Shown piece by piece: positions 51,771 to 59,963 of a stretch of 64,000 bases of DNA (positions are counted from its first letter, which is position 1; each line of letters starts with the position of its first letter). This DNA is from Streptomyces griseicoloratus (GTDB taxonomy: Bacteria > Actinomycetota > Actinomycetes > Streptomycetales > Streptomycetaceae). Location: contig NZ_JACVQF010000163.1 of assembly GCF_014534645.1 (NCBI RefSeq), forward strand, positions 1 to 64,000, read 5' to 3'. Position numbers and translations under genes: made by a program. The notes beneath the pieces are model-generated. The model was given only the letters and a program-made list of their open reading frames with translations. It ran no database searches and was not told the origin of the DNA.

Positions 51771-53114
51771 TCAGACGTTCCGGAAGCGGTTGATGGCGTC
51801 GACGTGCCGGGCGCGCATCTCCTCGTCGCGCACGCCCAGGCCCTCCTCGGGGGCGAGGCAGAGCACGCCGACCTTGCCCTGGTGGAGGTTGCGGTGGACG
51901 TCGTACGCCGCCTGGCCGGTGTCCTCCAGGGAGTACACCTTGGACAGCGTCGGGTGGATCTTGCCCTTGGCGATGAGCCGGTTGGCCTCCCACGCCTCGC
52001 GGTAGTTGGCGAAGTGGGAACCGATGATCCGCTTCAGGGACATCCACAGGTAGCGGTTGTCGTAGCTGTGGTCGTACCCGGAGGTCGACGCGCAGGTGAC
52101 GATCGTGCCGCCCTTGCGGGTGACGTACACGGAGGCGCCGAAGGTCTCGCGGCCCGGGTGCTCGAAGACGATGTCCACGTCCTCGCCGCCGGTCAGTTCG
52201 CGGATGCGCTTGCCGAAGCGCTTCCACTCCTTGGGGTCCTGGGTGTGCTCGTCCTTCCAGAACCGGTAGTCCTCGGCACTGCGGTCGATGATCAGCTCGG
52301 CGCCCATCCTCCGGCAGATCTCGGCCTTCCGCTCGCTGGAGACGACACAGATCGGGGTCGCCCCGCCGGCCAGCGCGAACTGCGTGGCGTAGGAGCCGAG
52401 GCCGCCGCTCGCGCCCCAGATGAGCACGTTGTCGCCCTGCTTCATCTGGGCGCCGTTGCGCGAGACCAGCTGCCGGTACGCGGTCGAGTTCACGAGCCCC
52501 GGCGCCGCGGCCTCCTCCCAGCTGAGGTGGCCCGGCTTGGGCATCAGCTGATTGGACTTGACGAGCGCGATCTCCGCGAGCCCGCCGAAGTTGGTCTCGA
52601 AGCCCCAGATGCGCTGCTCCGGGTCGAGCATCGTGTCGTTGTGGCCGTCGGAGGACTCCAGCTCCACGGACAGGCAGTGCGCGACGACCTCGTCACCGGG
52701 CTTCCAGGAGTTGACGCCGGGGCCGGTGCGCAGGACGACGCCCGCGAGGTCGGAGCCGATGATGTGGTACGGCAGGTCGTGGCGCTTGGTGAGCTCGCTG
52801 AGCCGGCCGTAGCGCTCCAGGAAGCCGAACGTCGACAGCGGCTCGAAGATCGAGGTCCACACCGAGTTGTAGTTGACCGAGGAGGCCATGACGGCGACCA
52901 GGGCCTCGCCCGGGCCCAGTTCGGGCAGCGGGACCTCGTCCAGGTGGATGGACTTGCGGGGGTCCTTGTCGCGGGTCGCGAGGCCCGCGAACATCTCCGT
53001 CTCGTCCTTGTGCACGGTGATCGCGCGGTACGACTCGGGGAGCGGGAGGGCGGCGAAGTCGGCCGAGGTGGACTCGGGCGACTGGATCGCGGCCAGGATG
53101 TCCTTCATGGTCAC
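51771..53114 (-). CDS. ccr: Crotonyl-CoA carboxylase/reductase
   Basis: Ccr reductively carboxylates crotonyl-CoA to ethylmalonyl-CoA with NADPH and CO2; in Streptomyces the product also feeds polyketides. This 447-residue MDR protein has the typical opening KDILAAIQSP, PYHIIGSDLAGVVLRTGPGVN, VLIWGASGGLGSYATQFALAGGA and NRYLWMSLKRIIGSHFANYREAWEANRLI. I chose GTG 53114 (VTMKDIL) because GGAGG lies seven bases upstream and it gives the length I recall for the Streptomyces enzymes. It begins the ethylmalonyl-CoA operon. Confidence 0.95.
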   Translation of the reverse strand: MTMKDILAAIQSPESTSADFAALPLPESYRAITVHKDETEMFAGLATRDKDPRKSIHLDEVPLPELGPGEALVAVMASSVNYNSVWTSIFEPLSTFGFLERYGRLSELTKRHDLPYHIIGSDLAGVVLRTGPGVNSWKPGDEVVAHCLSVELESSDGHNDTMLDPEQRIWGFETNFGGLAEIALVKSNQLMPKPGHLSWEEAAAPGLVNSTAYRQLVSRNGAQMKQGDNVLIWGASGGLGSYATQFALAGGATPICVVSSERKAEICRRMGAELIIDRSAEDYRFWKDEHTQDPKEWKRFGKRIRELTGGEDVDIVFEHPGRETFGASVYVTRKGGTIVTCASTSGYDHSYDNRYLWMSLKRIIGSHFANYREAWEANRLIAKGKIHPTLSKVYSLEDTGQAAYDVHRNLHQGKVGVLCLAPEEGLGVRDEEMRARHVDAINRFRNV

Positions 53115-53275
53115 GGTGTTGCCTCCGGCGTCGAGCGCCCTGAGGGAGGGGCGCTGAGGGTTACGTCGGTGCTGCTGAGGGTCGGGTGCGGGATTGCCGT
53201 CGGTTCGGCGGGGGTGGTGCTGTTCGGCAGCGCTTTGTGGCGCGGGAGGGTGCCTGTGACGCAGGCGCCAGGCAC

Positions 53276-53291
53276 GCAGGCGATCGCCTGC
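53276..53291. promoter_or_regulatory. Perfect 16-bp palindrome upstream of ccr
   Basis: GCAGGCGATCGCCTGC reads the same on both strands. It lies 162 bases upstream of the ccr GTG. GTGCCTG and CAGGCAC form another inverted pair on its right-hand approach. It could be an operator for the adjacent TetR protein or a hairpin. Confidence 0.45.
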
Positions 53292-53451
53292 GGGGACAGC
53301 CCGGACACCTTCAACGTATGGCACCGCGTGTCACCTCGCAAGGCACTGGGTGCCAGAAATTGCTCTCAGATGAAATCTTTACGTAACAGATGAGCGATGA
53401 TCGATCGAACGCGGGGCGGGAGGGCTGTGAAAAGGGGCGTCGACATGCAAA

Positions 53452-53476
53452 AACGGCCACCCGGAGGGTGGCCGTT
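53452..53476 (-). terminator. Rho-independent terminator of tetR
   Basis: AACGGCCACCC and GGGTGGCCGTT pair perfectly around GGA. On the minus strand the stem is followed by a run of T, 20 bases past the tetR stop, a textbook intrinsic terminator. Confidence 0.88.
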
Positions 53477-53496
53477 GTCGCAGACGGGAAGGGCGG

Positions 53497-54309
53497 TCAG
53501 CGTTCCTTGAGTGCCTGTTCGATGGTGCGCATGACCTCGTGCAGCGGCGCGTCGGTGCGGGCGACCGTCACCAGTACCTCGCCGTGCGCCGAGGCCGAGG
53601 CGGCCGGCGGACGCGCGGCCGAGCCGCTGCGCCCGGCGCCGATACCGGTGCCGAACGTCTTCCGCACGATCGCGAAGGCGTGGTCGAGCTGGGCCTCCAC
53701 GTCGCCCTGCCCGCCCGCCCGCAGCCAGCGGCGCAGCACGTGGTTGTGGGCGGTGACCACCGCGGACGCGGCCACCTCCGCCAGCAGCGGATCGTCGTTG
53801 GCGTCGTCGTCGTGGGCGTGCTCGTCGAAGTGGCCGAGCAGATAGCGGGTGAAGAGGCGTTCGTAGCGGGCCACCGACGCGATCTCGGCCTCGCGCAGGG
53901 TGGGCACCTCGCGCGTCAGCTTGTAGCGGGCGACCGAGATCTCCGGCCGGGCCGCGTACATCTTCATGACTTCCTTGATGCCGCGGCACACCGTGTCGAG
54001 CGGATGCTCGTGCGCGGGCGCGGCGTTGAGCACCGCCTCGGCGCGGACGAGGGTGTCGTCGTGGTCCGGGAAGATGGCCTCTTCCTTGGAGCGGAAGTGG
54101 CGGAAGAAGGTGCGGCGGGCGACGCCGGCCGCGGCGGCGATCTCGTCGACGGTGGTCGCCTCGTACCCCTTGGTCGCGAACAGCTCCATCGCTGCGGCTG
54201 CCAATTCCCGGCGCATTTTCAGCCGCTGGGCGGCGGCTCGGCTGCCGGCGGCGCTCTCCGGCGCGTCGGGCGTAGCTGGAGTACGTGAGGACTTGGCGGG
54301 CTGGGACAT
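53497..54309 (-). CDS. TetR-family regulator beside ccr
   Basis: A 270-residue TetR protein: MRRELAAAAMELFATKGYEATTVDEIAAAAGVARRTFFRHFRSKEEAIFPDHD forms the helix-turn-helix near residue 35-85. The C-terminus has about 40 extra residues, including an Ala/Gly/Ser-rich patch. The ATG at 54309 begins MSQPAK. It lies between ccr and the hydroxyacyl-CoA dehydrogenase on the same strand. Methylobacterium has a TetR activator of ccr (CcrR), but I cannot claim that this is its equivalent. Confidence 0.83.
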   Translation of the reverse strand: MSQPAKSSRTPATPDAPESAAGSRAAAQRLKMRRELAAAAMELFATKGYEATTVDEIAAAAGVARRTFFRHFRSKEEAIFPDHDDTLVRAEAVLNAAPAHEHPLDTVCRGIKEVMKMYAARPEISVARYKLTREVPTLREAEIASVARYERLFTRYLLGHFDEHAHDDDANDDPLLAEVAASAVVTAHNHVLRRWLRAGGQGDVEAQLDHAFAIVRKTFGTGIGAGRSGSAARPPAASASAHGEVLVTVARTDAPLHEVMRTIEQALKER

Positions 54310-54358
54310 GACCCGAACGTACTGCATCTGCGCAGCTCGGTGCTCGTGACCGGGGATT

Positions 54359-54381
54359 CCCCCGCCCCGGGAGGGCGGGGG
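54359..54381 (-). terminator. GC-rich hairpin after the hydroxyacyl-CoA dehydrogenase gene
   Basis: CCCCCGCCC and GGGCGGGGG flank CGGGA, 65 bases past the stop on the minus strand. There is no T-run, so termination is likely but not certain. Confidence 0.5.
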
Positions 54382-54445
54382 AGACCCGGCGGGACCGAGC
54401 AGCCCGCCCCAGTCCTCCTCCGGCCGGAACCAGTCGCCCGGGCGG

Positions 54446-56251
54446 TCAGCGCCGGGCATATTCGCGGAAGCCGCGGCCCGTCTTGCGGCCGAGGCAGCCC
54501 GCGGCCACCAGGTGCTCCAGGAGCGGCGCGGGCGCGAGGCCCGGGTCGCGGAACTCGCGGTGGAGGACCTTCTCGATGGCCAGGGAGACGTCGAGCCCCA
54601 CGACGTCCAGCAGCTCGAACGGGCCCATCGGGTAGCCGCCGCCCAGCTTCATCGCCGCGTCGATGTCGTCGAGCGTCGCGTAGTGCTCCTGCACCATCTT
54701 GACCGCGTTGTTCAGGTACGGGAACAGCAGCGCGTTGACGATGAAACCGGCCCGGTCGCCGCAGTCCACGGCGTGCTTCTTGACCTTGGCGCACACCTCC
54801 CGGACGGTGGCGTGCACGTCGTCGGCGGTCAGCACCGTGCGGACCACCTCGACCAGCTTCATCGCCGGCGCCGGGTTGAAGAAGTGCATGCCGATCACGT
54901 CCTGCGGGCGCGAGGTGGCGCGGGCGCAGGCGACGACGGGCAGGGAGGAGGTGGTGGTGGCCAGGACCGCGCCCGGCTTGCAGACCTTGTCCAGCACGGT
55001 GAACAGCTGCCGCTTGACCTCCAGGTCCTCCGCGACCGCCTCCACGGCGAGATCGACGTCGGCGAAGTCGTCGTAGGTGCCCGTGGGCGTGATCCGCTCC
55101 AGGGTCGCGGCGGCGGCCTCGGCGGACATCCGGCCCTTGTCGACGGACCGCGCCAGGGACGTGCCGATCCGCTCCTTGGCGGTCTGCGCCTTCTCGGCGC
55201 TGCGGGCGGCGAGGACGACCTCGTAGCCGGCCTTGGCGAAGACCTCGGCGATGCCGGAGGCCATGGTGCCCGAGCCGGCGACGCCCACCGAACGGACGGG
55301 ACGGCCGGGGGCAGGCGTGTCGCTCGCGCGCGGCGTCAGCGCGTCCGGCACGACGACCGCGCTGCCGGGCGCCTCGTAGGTGTAGAAGCCGCGCCCGGCC
55401 TTGCGGCCCGTGAGGCCGGCCTCGCTGAGCTGCTTCAGGATCGGCGCGGGGGCGTGCAGACGGTCGCGGGAGGCCGCGTACATGGCCTCCAGGACCGTGC
55501 GTGCGGTGTCCACGCCGATCAGGTCGAGCAGGGCCAGCGGACCCATGGGCAGGCCGCAGCCGAGCCGCATCGCGGCGTCGATGTCCTCGCGGGTGGCGTA
55601 GCGCGCCTCGTACATGGCCGCCGCCTGGTTGAGGTAGCCGAACAGCAGCCCGTCGGCCACGAAACCGGGCCGGTCGCCGACGGCGACGGGCTCCTTGCCG
55701 AGGTCGAGGGCGAGGTTGGTGACCGCCGTGACGGCCGCGGGCGCGGTCAGCACGGAGGAGACGACCTCGACCAGCTTCATGGCCGGTGCCGGATTGAAGA
55801 AGTGCAGGCCCAGCACCCGCTCGGGGCGGGCCGAATCGGCGGCGAGACGGGTGACGGACAGGGCGTTGGTGCCGGTCGCCAGGATCGCCTCGGGGCGCAC
55901 GATCCCGTCGAGCTCCCGGAAGATCTGCTGCTTGACCTCGTACGACTCCGGCGCCACCTCGATCACCAGGTCGGCGTCGGCCGCCGCCCGCAGATCGGTG
56001 GAGGTGCGGACCCGGGCGAGGGTGTCCGCGCGCTCCCGCTCGGTGAGCCGGCCGCGCTCGACGGCACGGGCGGTGGAGGACTCCAGGGCGGCGACGGCCC
56101 GGGCGGCCTGCGCCTCGCTGACGTCGATGCCGACGACGTCGCGGCCGGCCTTGGCCAGAACCTCGGCGATGCCGGTGCCCATGGTGCCGAGGCCGACCAC
56201 GGCGACGGTCCGGAGCGGGGACAGAGGGGTGTCGGACAGGGGAGTGGCCAT
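54446..56251 (-). CDS. Tandem-duplicated 3-hydroxyacyl-CoA dehydrogenase
   Basis: A 601-residue protein made of two copies of a full 3-hydroxyacyl-CoA dehydrogenase. Copy one (about 1-300) has VGLGTMGTGIAEVLAKAG and HFFNPAPAMKLVEVV; copy two (about 315-600) has VAGSGTMASGIAEVFAKAG and MHFFNPAPAMKLVEVV. Both keep NAD-binding loops and the HFFNPAP catalytic segment, so both may be active. It likely oxidises (S)-3-hydroxybutyryl-CoA or reduces acetoacetyl-CoA, which supplies crotonyl-CoA precursors to Ccr a kilobase away. The start is ATG 56251. Confidence 0.88.
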   Translation of the reverse strand: MATPLSDTPLSPLRTVAVVGLGTMGTGIAEVLAKAGRDVVGIDVSEAQAARAVAALESSTARAVERGRLTERERADTLARVRTSTDLRAAADADLVIEVAPESYEVKQQIFRELDGIVRPEAILATGTNALSVTRLAADSARPERVLGLHFFNPAPAMKLVEVVSSVLTAPAAVTAVTNLALDLGKEPVAVGDRPGFVADGLLFGYLNQAAAMYEARYATREDIDAAMRLGCGLPMGPLALLDLIGVDTARTVLEAMYAASRDRLHAPAPILKQLSEAGLTGRKAGRGFYTYEAPGSAVVVPDALTPRASDTPAPGRPVRSVGVAGSGTMASGIAEVFAKAGYEVVLAARSAEKAQTAKERIGTSLARSVDKGRMSAEAAAATLERITPTGTYDDFADVDLAVEAVAEDLEVKRQLFTVLDKVCKPGAVLATTTSSLPVVACARATSRPQDVIGMHFFNPAPAMKLVEVVRTVLTADDVHATVREVCAKVKKHAVDCGDRAGFIVNALLFPYLNNAVKMVQEHYATLDDIDAAMKLGGGYPMGPFELLDVVGLDVSLAIEKVLHREFRDPGLAPAPLLEHLVAAGCLGRKTGRGFREYARR

Positions 56252-56656
56252 CGCGGGACTCCAGGAATGAGGGTGACGACGGGAAACACGCCCGGTGCGC
56301 CGAGGGGCGCACCGGGTGCGTGCGGAAGGAGTGCGGGTGTTGCCGGGCCGGCTGCGCACACGCCCGGTGCCGTCGGGGAGGGCGTGCACACGCCCCCGCG
56401 GCGGCGGGATCCGACCGGCCCTGTCCCGAGGCCGGGTCGTACTGCGGTACCTGACGTACCGAACCGACTGCTCCCCCACTGCCTTGAAGGCGTGGGAGGT
56501 GCCCCCACGACGGCTGCGTCACCAAACCGCCGTGAGGAGTGCCTGCGAGTGGGTGACTCGCTCGTCTGAGCTTAACTCGCCGGTAACGAGCGCGCCAGCC
56601 CCCTGTGTTCGTGAGGTACGTCCCATGCGGCCGGCGGCGCCTCTAACCTCGGTGTC
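56252..56656. other. 405-bp divergent intergenic region
   Basis: It separates the dehydrogenase gene and the HEAT-repeat gene, read away from each other. Visible: a leader hairpin with 11-base arms CCCGGTGCGCC/GGCGCACCGGG (56291-56316), ACACGCCCGGTGC repeated at 56286-56298 and 56358-56370, an inverted pair GGTAC-N5-GTACC (56446-56460), and a Streptomyces hairpin repeat (56471-56509). No coding frame is apparent. Confidence 0.6.
56471..56509 (-). repeat. Streptomyces TGGGGG hairpin repeat
   Basis: On the minus strand it reads TGGGGGCACCTCCCACGCC, then TTCAAGGCAGTGGGGGAG, a common intergenic repeat of Streptomyces. The related copy inside the VWA gene is at 32092-32137. Confidence 0.7.
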
Positions 56657-57241
56657 ATGGACGAAGAGTTGCGATCGCTCACGGAGCGCTTACGGGGTGA
56701 GTCGTCCGCGGCCGGGGCTTCGGCGGCGTACGACCGCCTCGTGGCCACCGAGGACCTCGACGAGCTGGCCGCGGTGCTCACCGAGCCCGGACAGCCGCTG
56801 TGGGCGCGCGAGCTGGCCGCGTTCCGGCTGGGGCTCGCGGGGGACCGGCGGGCCTTCGAGTCCCTCGTGCTGCTGCTGAACCACCGCGACCCGCCCCGCT
56901 GCGCCTCCGCCGCCCACGCCCTCGCCCGCCTCGGCGACCCCCGCACGGCCCGTGCCGCCGCCGCCCTCGCCACCAACGAACTGCGCGTCGCCTACGCCCT
57001 GTACCCGGTGCGGCTGCTGGTCGAGCTGCGGGCCCCGGAGGCCGTACCCGCGCTGATCACCACGCTGGAACGGAGGCTGCGCCCGCACGACCCCTACCGC
57101 CGGGTGGCGCTCGCCTGCATCGACGGGCTCGGCACGCTCGGCGACGAGCGGGCCGCACCGGTCCTGAACGACGCCCTCGCCCACCCGGCGCTGGCCGAGG
57201 CGGCGGTGCGGGCGCTGGCGCGGATCCCGGGGCAGCGGTGA
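56657..57241 (+). CDS. HEAT-repeat protein
   Basis: A 194-residue all-helical protein with four HEAT-like units (e.g. LWARELAAFRLGLAGDRRAFESLVLLLNH, ASAAHALARLGDPRTARAAAALA, VALACIDGLGTLGDERAAPVLNDALAHP). Such proteins are usually interaction scaffolds, sometimes phycobilin-lyase-like. No partner is evident; it converges with the acetyltransferase gene four bases away. Confidence 0.8.
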   Translation: MDEELRSLTERLRGESSAAGASAAYDRLVATEDLDELAAVLTEPGQPLWARELAAFRLGLAGDRRAFESLVLLLNHRDPPRCASAAHALARLGDPRTARAAAALATNELRVAYALYPVRLLVELRAPEAVPALITTLERRLRPHDPYRRVALACIDGLGTLGDERAAPVLNDALAHPALAEAAVRALARIPGQR

Positions 57242-57245
57242 GCCG

Positions 57246-57773
57246 TCAGCCGGTCAGCGTCCGGACGTACCGCACCTCGGGCACAGCGACCCCGTCCACG
57301 TCGAACGGCTCCTCGGTGCCGTCGGCGTGGAAGCCCGCCTTCTCGTAGAAGCGCCGGGCGCGGGTGTTGCCCTTGAGCACCCACAGGAGCATGCGCTCGT
57401 ACCCGGCGGCCGTGCACCGGCGCACCGACTCGCCGAGCAGGGCCCGCCCGATGCCGCCGCCGAGCCGCGCGGCATCGACGTAGAGGGCGTACAACTCGGC
57501 GTCGGCGGTGTGCGGTTCGCCGTCCCGGCAGGGGCCGTGGCAGGCCCAGCCCACGATCCCGCCGCCGTCGTCCTCGGCGACCAGGTTCACCACGCCGTCG
57601 GGGGCCCGGGTGAACAGGGTGCGCCGCCTCGCGGCGTCCTCGGCGACACTGAGCCCGTCGAGGTACGGCTGCGGCATCAGGCCCCGGTACGCGGACCGCC
57701 AGCCGCCGACGCGTATCCGGGACACGGGCTCGCAGTCGGCGAGGAGCATCTCCCGCACCCGGGGCCCGGTCAC
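57246..57773 (-). CDS. GNAT-family N-acetyltransferase
   Basis: A 175-residue acetyltransferase with the acetyl-CoA loop in AARLGGGIGRALLGESV and LLWVLKGNTRARRFYEKAGF, typical of GNAT proteins. The GTG start overlaps the RidA stop (GTGA). The substrate is unknown. Confidence 0.86.
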   Translation of the reverse strand: MTGPRVREMLLADCEPVSRIRVGGWRSAYRGLMPQPYLDGLSVAEDAARRRTLFTRAPDGVVNLVAEDDGGGIVGWACHGPCRDGEPHTADAELYALYVDAARLGGGIGRALLGESVRRCTAAGYERMLLWVLKGNTRARRFYEKAGFHADGTEEPFDVDGVAVPEVRYVRTLTG

Positions 57774-58168
57774 TGCGGGACCACCGCGAACGCCTCGATC
57801 TCCATCAGGAACTCGGGCCGCACCAGCGAGGCGACCTGCACCGCCGAGGCGGCCGGCAGCCGGTCGTCGGGTATGTGCTCGGCGCGGGCCGCGCGGATGG
57901 CGGGCATGTGCGCCATGTCCGTGACGAAGAAGGTCAGTTTGACCACGTCGCCGAAGGTGGCGCCGGCCGCGGCCAGACAGCGGCGCAGGTTCTCGAACAC
58001 CTGGCGGGCCTGGGCCGCCGGGTCGCCCTCGCCGACGACTCGTCCGTCCTCGTCGAGGGCGAGCTGGCCCGAGACGGCCACGAAGCGTCCGGTGCCCAGG
58101 ACGACGTGGGAGTACTGGGCGGCCGGGGCGACACCGTCGGGGGCGGGGATCCTGGTCAGCTCACTCAT
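57770..58168 (-). CDS. RidA-family protein
   Basis: A 132-residue Rid/YjgF protein: FVAVSGQLALDEDGRVVGEGDPAAQARQVFENLRRCLAAAGATFGDVVKLTFFVTDM and AASAVQVASLVRPEFLMEIEAFAVV. RidA members deaminate reactive enamines or imines, but the arginine that marks the catalytic subgroup is seen only as the AxLVRPEFLMEIE variant. It is coupled to the GNAT gene by GTGA. The ATG at 58168 begins MSELTRIP. Confidence 0.88.
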   Translation of the reverse strand: MSELTRIPAPDGVAPAAQYSHVVLGTGRFVAVSGQLALDEDGRVVGEGDPAAQARQVFENLRRCLAAAGATFGDVVKLTFFVTDMAHMPAIRAARAEHIPDDRLPAASAVQVASLVRPEFLMEIEAFAVVPQ

Positions 58169-58223
58169 GGGTCCATGGTGGACCACGGGTCCGACAACGC
58201 CCCCGACGGGCCGCCGGGAGGGG

Positions 58224-59819
58224 CTATCTCCGGAAGCCGAGCAGCCCGTGCAGGGTCGAGCCGCGCGACGACATCGCCGCCGCCTTCGTCTCCAGCGGCT
58301 TCGGCCGGGGCGGCGCCGCGCACACCGCGTCCGCCCCGCCGGTCCCGCGCGGCACGGTGCCGTCGGCCAGATAGGCCGTCAGGTGCTCGTCCAGGCAGGC
58401 GTTCCCGCTGAGCGTGATGCCGTGGTTCCCGCCGCCCTGCTCCACCACCAGGCTGGAGCCGCGCAGCATGCGGTGGACCGCGACGCCGCCCTCGTACGGG
58501 GTGGCCGCGTCGCCGGTCGCCTGGAACAGCAGCGCCGGCGGCAGCTCGGCGTTGGTGACGTCCACCGGCCGCAGCGAGTCCGTCGGCCAGAAGGCGCACG
58601 GTGCGTTGTACCAGGCGTTGTTCCACGCCATGAAGGGCGCCTTCTCGTACACCTTCCACTGGTCCTCGCGCCACTTCGCCCAGTCGCGCTGCCAGGCCGC
58701 GTCCCGGCACTGCACCGCGCTGTAGACGCTGTAGCCGTTCTCCCCCGCGGCGTCGGTGGCCCCGAAGTCCTCGTACGCCTCGACGAGCGGGTCGGCGTTC
58801 TCGTCGTTCACGTAGGCCGAGAACGCCTCCGCCAGGTAGGGCCAGTAGCCGTTGTAGTAGGCGCCGGGGAGGAAGGTGTCCTCCAGCTCCGCGGCACCGA
58901 TCCTGCCGTCGGCCGGTTTCCTCGCCAGCTCACCCCGCATCGCGTACCACTGCGCCTCGATCCGTTCCGGGTCGGTGCCGAGCCGGTACGTGGCGTCGTG
59001 GTCCGCGATCCAGGCCATGAGGGCCCGGTGACGGTCGTTGAAGGCGAGGTCCTGGTTGATGTTGGCGCCGTACCAGACCCCGGACGGGTCGACGACCGAG
59101 TCCAGCACCAGGCGCCGCACCCGCTCCGGGTGGAGCTTGGCGTAGACGGCGCCCAGGTAGGTGCCGTACGAGTAGCCGAAGTAGTTGATCTTCTTCGCGC
59201 CGAGCGCCGCGCGGATCGCCTCCATGTCCCGTGCGGTGCTGACGGTGTCGATGTACGGCAGCACGTCCGCGTACTTGTCCCCGCAGGCGTCGGCGAAGGA
59301 CTGCACGCGCGCGAGGTTGGCCTTCTCGACGGCCGGCGTCGACGGCAGCGTGTCCGGGCGCACCGGGGAGAAGTGGCCCGGCCGGCAGTTCAGGGCCGGC
59401 TCGCTCCTGCCCACGCCCCGTGGGTCGAAGCCGATGACGTCGTACTGCGCGGCCACCTTCTTCGGCAGCGAGGACGCCACGAACCCGGCCAGCGTCAGCC
59501 CGCTGCCGCCGGGACCTCCGGGGTTGACCAGCAGCGGGCCCTGGTACGTCGCCGCGGTGTGCGGGATGCGGGACAGGGCGAGGGTGATCCGCTTCCCGTC
59601 CGGGCGGGCGTGGTCGAGCGGTACCGAGAGGGACGCGCACTGGAGCGTCGGGTAGTCGGTGGTGCCGCACTTCTTCCAGCCGAGTTTCGCGGCGTGAGGG
59701 GCTTGCGGGGCGTGCGCGGACGGCGCGGAGTGCGCTGTGCCCGCCTCGGCGGGGACGGCCGCGAAAGCCCCGGCCGCGACGACGGCGGCGCCGCACAGCG
59801 CGACTGCGCGTTGTCTCAT
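58224..59819 (-). CDS. Secreted S33 tripeptidyl-aminopeptidase-like hydrolase
   Basis: A 531-residue alpha/beta hydrolase with a signal peptide (MRQRAVALCGAAVVAAGAFAAVPAEAG). It has the S33/tripeptidyl aminopeptidase layout: PLLVNPGGPGGSG (oxyanion), DPRGVGRSEP, nucleophile GYSYGTYLG, and a C-terminal TAP-like region with ALLFQATGDAATPYEGG (Asp) and GGGNHGI (His). It probably removes N-terminal peptides outside the cell. GGGAGGA precedes the ATG at 59819. Confidence 0.9.
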   Translation of the reverse strand: MRQRAVALCGAAVVAAGAFAAVPAEAGTAHSAPSAHAPQAPHAAKLGWKKCGTTDYPTLQCASLSVPLDHARPDGKRITLALSRIPHTAATYQGPLLVNPGGPGGSGLTLAGFVASSLPKKVAAQYDVIGFDPRGVGRSEPALNCRPGHFSPVRPDTLPSTPAVEKANLARVQSFADACGDKYADVLPYIDTVSTARDMEAIRAALGAKKINYFGYSYGTYLGAVYAKLHPERVRRLVLDSVVDPSGVWYGANINQDLAFNDRHRALMAWIADHDATYRLGTDPERIEAQWYAMRGELARKPADGRIGAAELEDTFLPGAYYNGYWPYLAEAFSAYVNDENADPLVEAYEDFGATDAAGENGYSVYSAVQCRDAAWQRDWAKWREDQWKVYEKAPFMAWNNAWYNAPCAFWPTDSLRPVDVTNAELPPALLFQATGDAATPYEGGVAVHRMLRGSSLVVEQGGGNHGITLSGNACLDEHLTAYLADGTVPRGTGGADAVCAAPPRPKPLETKAAAMSSRGSTLHGLLGFRR

Positions 59820-59921
59820 GGAGTCCTCCCAGGACCACGGGAAAGCGGACCGCGAGGGTCGCGGTCCACGCCGCATCGTCCCGGAAAGCACGTCCGAAAG
59901 AACGCATTCTGTCGATACTTG

Positions 59922-59933
59922 ACCCAGTTGGGT
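59922..59933. promoter_or_regulatory. Short palindrome upstream of the peptidase gene
   Basis: ACCCAGTTGGGT has ACCCA/TGGGT arms, 103 bases upstream of the peptidase start. It could be an operator; no regulator is adjacent. Confidence 0.3.
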
Positions 59934-59963
59934 GTTAGATGCCCTCCAATGCCTCTAATACCC

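Larger units (their letters stand above)
53115..53496. other. 382-bp region upstream of ccr
   Basis: It holds the ccr promoter region, transcribed to the left, and the end of the tetR transcript. Visible are a perfect 16-bp palindrome (53276-53291), nested inverted repeats around GTGCCTG/CAGGCAC just before it, an AT-rich segment with a doubled CAGATGA (53367-53373 and 53387-53393) around the palindrome TTACGTAA, and the tetR terminator. No coding frame is evident. Confidence 0.6.
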
